Under the pieces are notes generated by a model that made no database searches, was not told the origin of the DNA, and saw nothing but the letters and a program-made list of their open reading frames with translations. Below, piece after piece: positions 59,196 through 64,000 of a stretch of 64,000 bases of DNA; the stretch's first letter is position 1, and each line of letters opens with the position of its first letter. The position numbers were made by a program, and so were the translations under genes. This DNA comes from Tubiluchus corallicola (lineage: Eukaryota; Priapulida; Priapulimorpha; Priapulimorphida; Tubiluchidae): assembly GCA_030141605.1 (NCBI GenBank), contig JAQGDQ010000259.1, positions 186,001 to 250,000 of the forward strand, read 5' to 3'.

Positions 59196-60264
59196 CCGCG
59201 AATAGCTACTGGTCACAAATTATTTTTATTGAAAACTAGACTTTATAGCTTTAGCATCTTTTTTACAGGTTAGTTTGTCTCGTAAAGTGTAGTTTTAGTA
59301 TTTAACATTGATGACAAAACAATGTTTTGCAAAGCAAGTGCAGTGCAATTCAGAACTTTTATCAAGAATGCATTGTGTATAATTTATGGTTGCACAAACT
59401 GTTTTTTTTGTACTTGTACTTTTCTGTTGGATTTGAACTAAAGTCATAATTTCGTATTATCTTGGTTTTGCAATGACTAGCTTGACTGTTACTTGAAACC
59501 ATGTGTTTGCTTCCTGTTGCCTCATTTAAAATCATGTAAACAGCTTGCGATGGCTCAAATCCGAAAAGACAGATACTGAATTAAACGGCATATTAAATCT
59601 GTTGTTTCACACTTGTACAGACGATGCAGATTAAAAACATAGTTACGCTGATGTTGCTACTATTTTTAGCAAATATTGATTTTGATAAATACTTCAACAA
59701 AAGCTAAGATTTGAAATGATCTTGATTAGCTCACTGACTAGGTAGTACTACACTATAAATTACGACTTAGTCTCAACTTTAAAAATTGCCCCGTGGTCAC
59801 TTCAGGTATGGATAGTTGTGTAATATCACATCACAAATTGGGAGCAGTAAATTGCAGCATTGTTAAATATAAATTTAGCACATCTACACACCTTCCCCTT
59901 CATTAGTGTAAGAACTGATTCACGCAGAGTGAAAGATGATTTTAGTTATACGAAAAGTGAAATTGTGCGAAAATTGAAATTGACTGTGTAAAAGGCACCA
60001 TAAATATGAAAATAATTACTATTTTTGCAAATTTGTATTGTTACTGTATTATTGTCATCATCATCATCATCACAATTGTCAATGCTGTCATTGTTGTTGC
60101 TGTACATTTAACAGTAAGAAACAATGTTTTTTCTTTCTACATGTAGTTATATTACATTTGTAGCAGAATTTATACATTTGAATTTTAATCTAATTTTACT
60201 TAGTATGAATGAGTTTTCTTAATATATTTTGTTACGGTGTCGCTCATTCTGTAAAAGTAAAACA

Positions 60265-60270
60265 AATAAA
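60265..60270 (+). terminator. Candidate polyadenylation signal of PDCD6
   Basis: AATAAA about 1.07 kb after the stop. Weaker ATTAAA variants lie nearer (about 59580 and 59632), so the 3' UTR length is uncertain. Confidence 0.35.
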
Positions 60271-60415
60271 TGAATACTTACTATAAAAATGGAAAGTCTC
60301 AACAAATTTGGACTAAAGCATACTGTATATTTAACCAATTTAGCTATTTACAATATCAATTTCATGGGTAATGGCAAAACTGCTAGATTGTGTGCTAGTT
60401 AACAATCAGCAAATA

Positions 60416-62665
60416 TTATTTTCTTTTAAAAAAGCTAGTTAATGATGCTTGTTTAACCTTAACAGCAGGTACTTTTTGTTTTTTCGCTGGGCTCTCTACA
60501 TTATTATTAGTCTTGGTACTTGCTACGACCACCTCTTCTTCACTGCCGGATTCACTCTCCCATATTTTCTGTGTCACCATATAGCCATCCTCATCTACTA
60601 CAGTTTTGTTAACAAGTTTCCTTTTCCTTGTTTTTCTATGTGTTGCATCTCTCGGAGTATCTGGAATCATGTCTTCAGAAGGAGTTCCAGAAATGTTTAA
60701 ACACTTTTTGACATCTTCAATCTCGTCGTCGTCATCATCAATTACACGATTGGCTTGAGTGTCTTCATCATCGCTGCTACTATCCGAACAAACTTGAATT
60801 CGACGTCGCTTCCTTTTCTTAGAGGTTCCACTTTCATCTGCCTCAGGTTTAGTGTCAGGTTTTTTTATGTGGTTTGTGCTTTTTTGAGGTTTCTCTTGCA
60901 AATCTTTCTTCTTCGCTGAGGCATTTTTATTTTGAATAGTGTTTTTAAAGGTATTGTCACTCTCCAAATTCTTCCCACCGTCACATTGGTTTTTTGTTTT
61001 CTCCTGAGGGTTTTGTAAAACTTTTATCACTTTATTACTTTGTTCCAAATTTTGTAAGGATTTTTTACCAGTTTCTTCCTTATGCTCTGCACTTCTCTGA
61101 GCAACTTTGCTGAACATGGCCATAACATTGCCATAAGGGCTCTTTTTTTCATAAAGACTCTGCTGTTTTGAAACTTTATAGCTGTTCTTTTTCTTTGGTT
61201 CTGCATGTGCATTAACAACTGATTTATTGCTAATATTATTAGTTGGCTCTCGTTCAGTAGCTGGTTCCTCGCTAGCTATCTGTGGACTCGTTTTATCGGC
61301 TGAATCACACATCTTACTAGGCATACATTTTGCCTTATTTATTAATATTGGCGAGTCGCATTTTTCTCCAATGGTTTTCTGTGCGGACGTATGCTTCATG
61401 GTTACATCAGACAAATGTGCAGCTTTATTACCGGTCCTTTTTCTAGTTGCTGTGCATTTGATATTGCCTAAGTTCACACTGTTCTTTCCGTCAACATCAG
61501 CCATAAGAAGACTATCAGAATCCTTCACAGTGCTCTTCTGTACACTGTAAACATGAACACTAATGACTGCATCTAATTTCATTTTTGCATGCTCTAAGTC
61601 TTTCTCCTTAACCAACAGTATGTTCTTCTTTTTCATCTGAAAAACAAAAAATAAGTACATATGTAATAATTTAACAGAATTCTTAATTCAGCATGGAAAA
61701 TGATCAGGTCTTAACTGTCAGACATTGAATAACATGACAGCATGGTTTCCAAAGCATTATGTGCAATGTATGCAGGGTATAGGACTATTCAATGCTAACT
61801 ACTAAGCTCATAAGATAACAGTTTGAAAAATACCTGAAATGAAACTACAGTTTATGCAAGTAGTTCGCCAATTATATTAAAAGACACCTTTCTTCAAGCA
61901 ACCGAAGTAGACTAATATTTTTAGAATTGGCTATTGTTCAGGAATGCGTATTTAAGCTACTATGGCTGTGTTCGCAGCAGTATAAGAGCCATACATACTG
62001 TCAACCCAATTTGTTGCATTCAGCCCAATGCATAGGGTGCCGCAAAACACTACAACATGCTTATAGGCAAGGTTATAATATCCACCCACTCATCATTGAT
62101 GACACTGGATGAACAGTAATAACATTGACAGTACCACAGTATTACTGGTAACTGTTCTTGTAGGAATTATTTATCATCATTATTAACAGTTAACAGCAAT
62201 TTTGGTTCTAGCTAACAATGCAGTGCACTGCATGGCCTAGTGGAAATATTATACTATAAAAGTATAATAGACAGACTATGTCACTACTACTACTAGTACT
62301 AGTAACGTGGACTGGTAATATTGTACATCATAACTTTTGCACACTGTCGACCAATTTACCTTAAATACTAAGACTAATAAATCTCAAAATACAATGTATA
62401 CTGTAAGCAAATTAATTGCCAATGCACGTAAAACCAAAATACTAACCAACTCAGCGCCAACATCAAGCACGGCTAAACCAGACAAGAAATAAACTACGCC
62501 TAAATCTCCTTCATGTTTTCGGCTTTTGGAAAATTCGTAAAGCATCTGCTTTGCTTCATTAACATTTACATTTAGTCTTCTAGCTAACCATTTGTATGTG
62601 ACAATTCTATTTTGATCATTAATCCATTCGTCCAAATTTTCCATCCAAACACTCTTCTCAGCCAT
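60416..62665 (-). CDS. POLD3: POLD3, DNA polymerase delta subunit 3 (p66)
   Basis: Two coding exons, 62665-62447 (73 codons) and 61636-60416, joined in phase 0 across a GT-AG intron of 810 bp: 479 aa (human 466). POLD3 links DNA polymerase delta to PCNA and supports lagging-strand and break-induced synthesis. The N-terminal winged-helix region, which binds POLD2, shows ENLDEWINDQNRIVTYKWLA and NEAKQMLYEF, then KLDAVISVHVYSVQKS from exon 2. The rest is Lys/Ser/Glu-rich and probably disordered, with a basic KKRKRRRI signal and an acidic SDSSSDDE stretch. The C-terminus ends QASLTSFFKRK, a canonical PCNA-interacting PIP box (residues 469-476). The vertebrate gene has many exons; here almost all is one exon. 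Tail-to-tail with PDCD6, head-to-head with the next gene. Confidence 0.95.
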
Positions 62666-62785
62666 CTTTCCCGCGTGAACAGCGCATTATAAAAATTCAA
62701 GTCGTGGATTCGCTAAAACTAGGATGGTTTTCATTTCAATATCATTTTCATTACATGCATCGGCTTAAGGCCTATTTTCTCTCTC

Positions 62786-62834
<49 letters not shown>

Positions 62835-62884
62835 CTTTTTGCGGAATAAAAAACTCATGTTTTATCACAATCTGCTAAACATTG
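62666..62884. promoter_or_regulatory. Compact head-to-head promoter of POLD3 and an unidentified gene
   Basis: 219 bp between divergent start codons. It contains CCCGCGTGAACAGCGC next to the POLD3 ATG and a ~50 bp CT microsatellite (62778-62829) on the other side. A bidirectional promoter is inferred from spacing only. Confidence 0.5.
62778..62829 (+). repeat. CT dinucleotide microsatellite
   Basis: About 25 CT units with one CA interruption; pyrimidine tract on the plus strand within the divergent promoter region. Confidence 0.97.
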
Positions 62885-63007
62885 ATGATTGATGAAGGCT
62901 TGCAAAAAATACTGATTGAACAAGAAAAGTGGAATCATAATTATGTTATATGCTGGTTCTCTGAAGTTCCAGAATTACTAGAACAATATCAAATTAAGGA
63001 TGTCGAT
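62885..63007 (+). CDS. Probable first coding exon of an unidentified gene
   Basis: ATG at 62885 opens a 41-codon stretch (MIDEGLQKILIEQEKWNHNY then VICWFSEVPELLEQYQIKDVD) ending exactly at GTAAGTATG, a consensus donor, in phase 0. An in-frame TAA two codons before the ATG makes this the only possible start. The predicted peptide is amphipathic and of ordinary protein composition, unlike the AT-noise frames around it. I do not recognise the family. Later exons are not secure: a good acceptor (TTTCCCATTGCAG at about 63969-63981) occurs just before the window end, but joining in phase 0 reaches TGA at once, so it is either not the next exon or the last one. Confidence 0.5.
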
Positions 63008-63054
63008 GTAAGTATGATTGGAAAATTTAAATGAAAGAATTATTAAGTGTAAAC

Positions 63055-63172
<118 letters not shown>

Positions 63173-63176
63173 AGGC

Positions 63177-63480
63177 TGCGAGAAGTATAATTGAATCCTA
63201 GTTGGAGTAAGCTGTCTAGTAGGAAATTGTGATCGAGGCTGTTAAAAGCTTTACTTAGATCTAAAAATGCTGCTGTTATATATTTATTTTTATTTAAGTT
63301 GTAACGCCTCTTTTCAGTGGCATCAATTATTGTGTCTATTGTAGAACGTAGTTTTCTAAAACCGTATTGATGATTTGACAGTAACTTATTATTTTCAATG
63401 TAATGGTTTGTTTGGTTGTAGATAACTCTTTCAAATACTTTGGCTAGTACATGAACTACTGAAATTGGTCTGTAGTTTTA
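63177..63480 (-). mobile_element. LINE reverse-transcriptase fragment
   Basis: Minus-strand open frame from 63477: NYRPISVVHVLAKVFERVIY, then NNKLLSNHQYGFRKLRSTID and AAFLDLSKAFNSLDH. These are the fingers/palm motifs of a non-LTR reverse transcriptase, of the same family as the element at 49700-51466 but clearly diverged from it. Homology starts abruptly at NYRPIS and is cut by the GT microsatellite. No downstream catalytic YADD box is present. It lies in the presumed first intron of the unidentified gene. Confidence 0.85.
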
Positions 63481-63618
63481 TGTTGCAACTAAAAAGGAGT
63501 GTTGACAAGTTGAAAAAGTAGGTAGACAAAATGGCAAACTTGGATTCTTAAAAAGAGAGTGAGTTTGAGTGGCAATCTTAATTAGGAGTAAATTAGAGCA
63601 AGCAAATTTTAAATCTGA

Positions 63619-63888
63619 GATAAAATATGGTTGAAGCCAAATGTAATTTTTAAGGATTATATAAATGCAACTCGAAATGTAGTGTATGTAATAAAAAATG
63701 CAAAAAACAACAGAGCATTTATTTCTGTTAAAAAAACTCAGGATGTGGGGAGTGATATTAATGTAACAGATATTAAGGACACTTGTGTTGAAAAGGCGTA
63801 CAGAGAATTAGGTCAGATATTAGAATACAGGAAAACGATAAGTATTGGCACTTTTTGGCAAGAAGAGGTGACAAAAGGTAAGAGGTGA
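63619..63888 (+). other. Unassigned open frame near window end
   Basis: Open frame of about 89 codons without an ATG near its start (WLKPNVIFKDYINATRNVVY to EEVTKGKR). It contains a strong donor-like site AAAAGGTAAGAGG at about 63873-63885 but no obvious acceptor before it. It could be an exon of the gene starting at 62885 or mobile-element remnant; I cannot decide. Confidence 0.2.
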
Positions 63889-64000
63889 CGGTTGATAAAC
63901 AAGATTTGCTGAACGAAACAAAGATGATCAAGTGATATGGAATGGAAACTGTGTTAAATTCTCTTGTTTCCCATTGCAGAGTGAAGAGGATGCTCGTTGA

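Overview
This is a 64 kb piece of AT-rich animal nuclear DNA. It holds intron-rich genes with canonical GT-AG introns, long non-coding stretches, microsatellites and remnants of LINEs, SINEs and small DNA transposons. The gene set (ZNF330/NOA36, an FBXO25/FBXO32-type F-box protein, SEC11, RAB27, PDCD6/ALG-2, POLD3) is typical of bilaterians. The single FBXO25/32-type and single RAB27 genes, large introns and tRNA-derived SINEs suggest a non-vertebrate animal, possibly a lophotrochozoan. That last step is a guess, not something the sequence proves. I built the gene models by hand from splice sites, reading phase and remembered family similarity; no alignment was run.

Layout. (1) 1-4.6 kb: the 3' part of ZNF330 on the + strand; the end of one of its zinc-finger exons, together with its splice donor, is repeated eight times as an 87 bp tandem array. 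(2) 6.4-17.8 kb: FBXO25/32-like gene on the - strand, six exons; two copies of a ~690 bp repeat lie in opposite orientation inside it. (3) 18.5-21.8 kb: SEC11, signal peptidase catalytic subunit, + strand, head-to-head with the F-box gene across ~760 bp. (4) 26.4-39.8 kb: RAB27 on the - strand, four coding exons spread over 13 kb, with tandem repeats, a SINE and a TA-flanked MITE in its introns. (5) 40-53 kb: gene-poor; tandem repeats, a 13 bp-arm palindrome, decayed LINE reverse-transcriptase fragments, a ~300 bp tetranucleotide microsatellite and a TTCGAA-rich element. (6) 53.2-59.2 kb: PDCD6/ALG-2, + strand, six exons, 191 aa. (7) 60.4-62.7 kb: POLD3 on the - strand, only two coding exons. 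(8) 62.9-64.0 kb: probable first exon of an unidentified + strand gene head-to-head with POLD3, then a GT microsatellite and another LINE fragment.

Gene orientation strictly alternates (+,-,+,-,+,-,+), giving convergent tails and at least two compact head-to-head promoters (17,763-18,525 and 62,666-62,884). The genes are unrelated housekeeping and trafficking genes, so no functional cluster is implied. The observation most worth following is the ZNF330 splice-donor array: eight copies of a strong 5' splice site sit 87 bp (29 codons) apart, and only the first yields a full-length protein.
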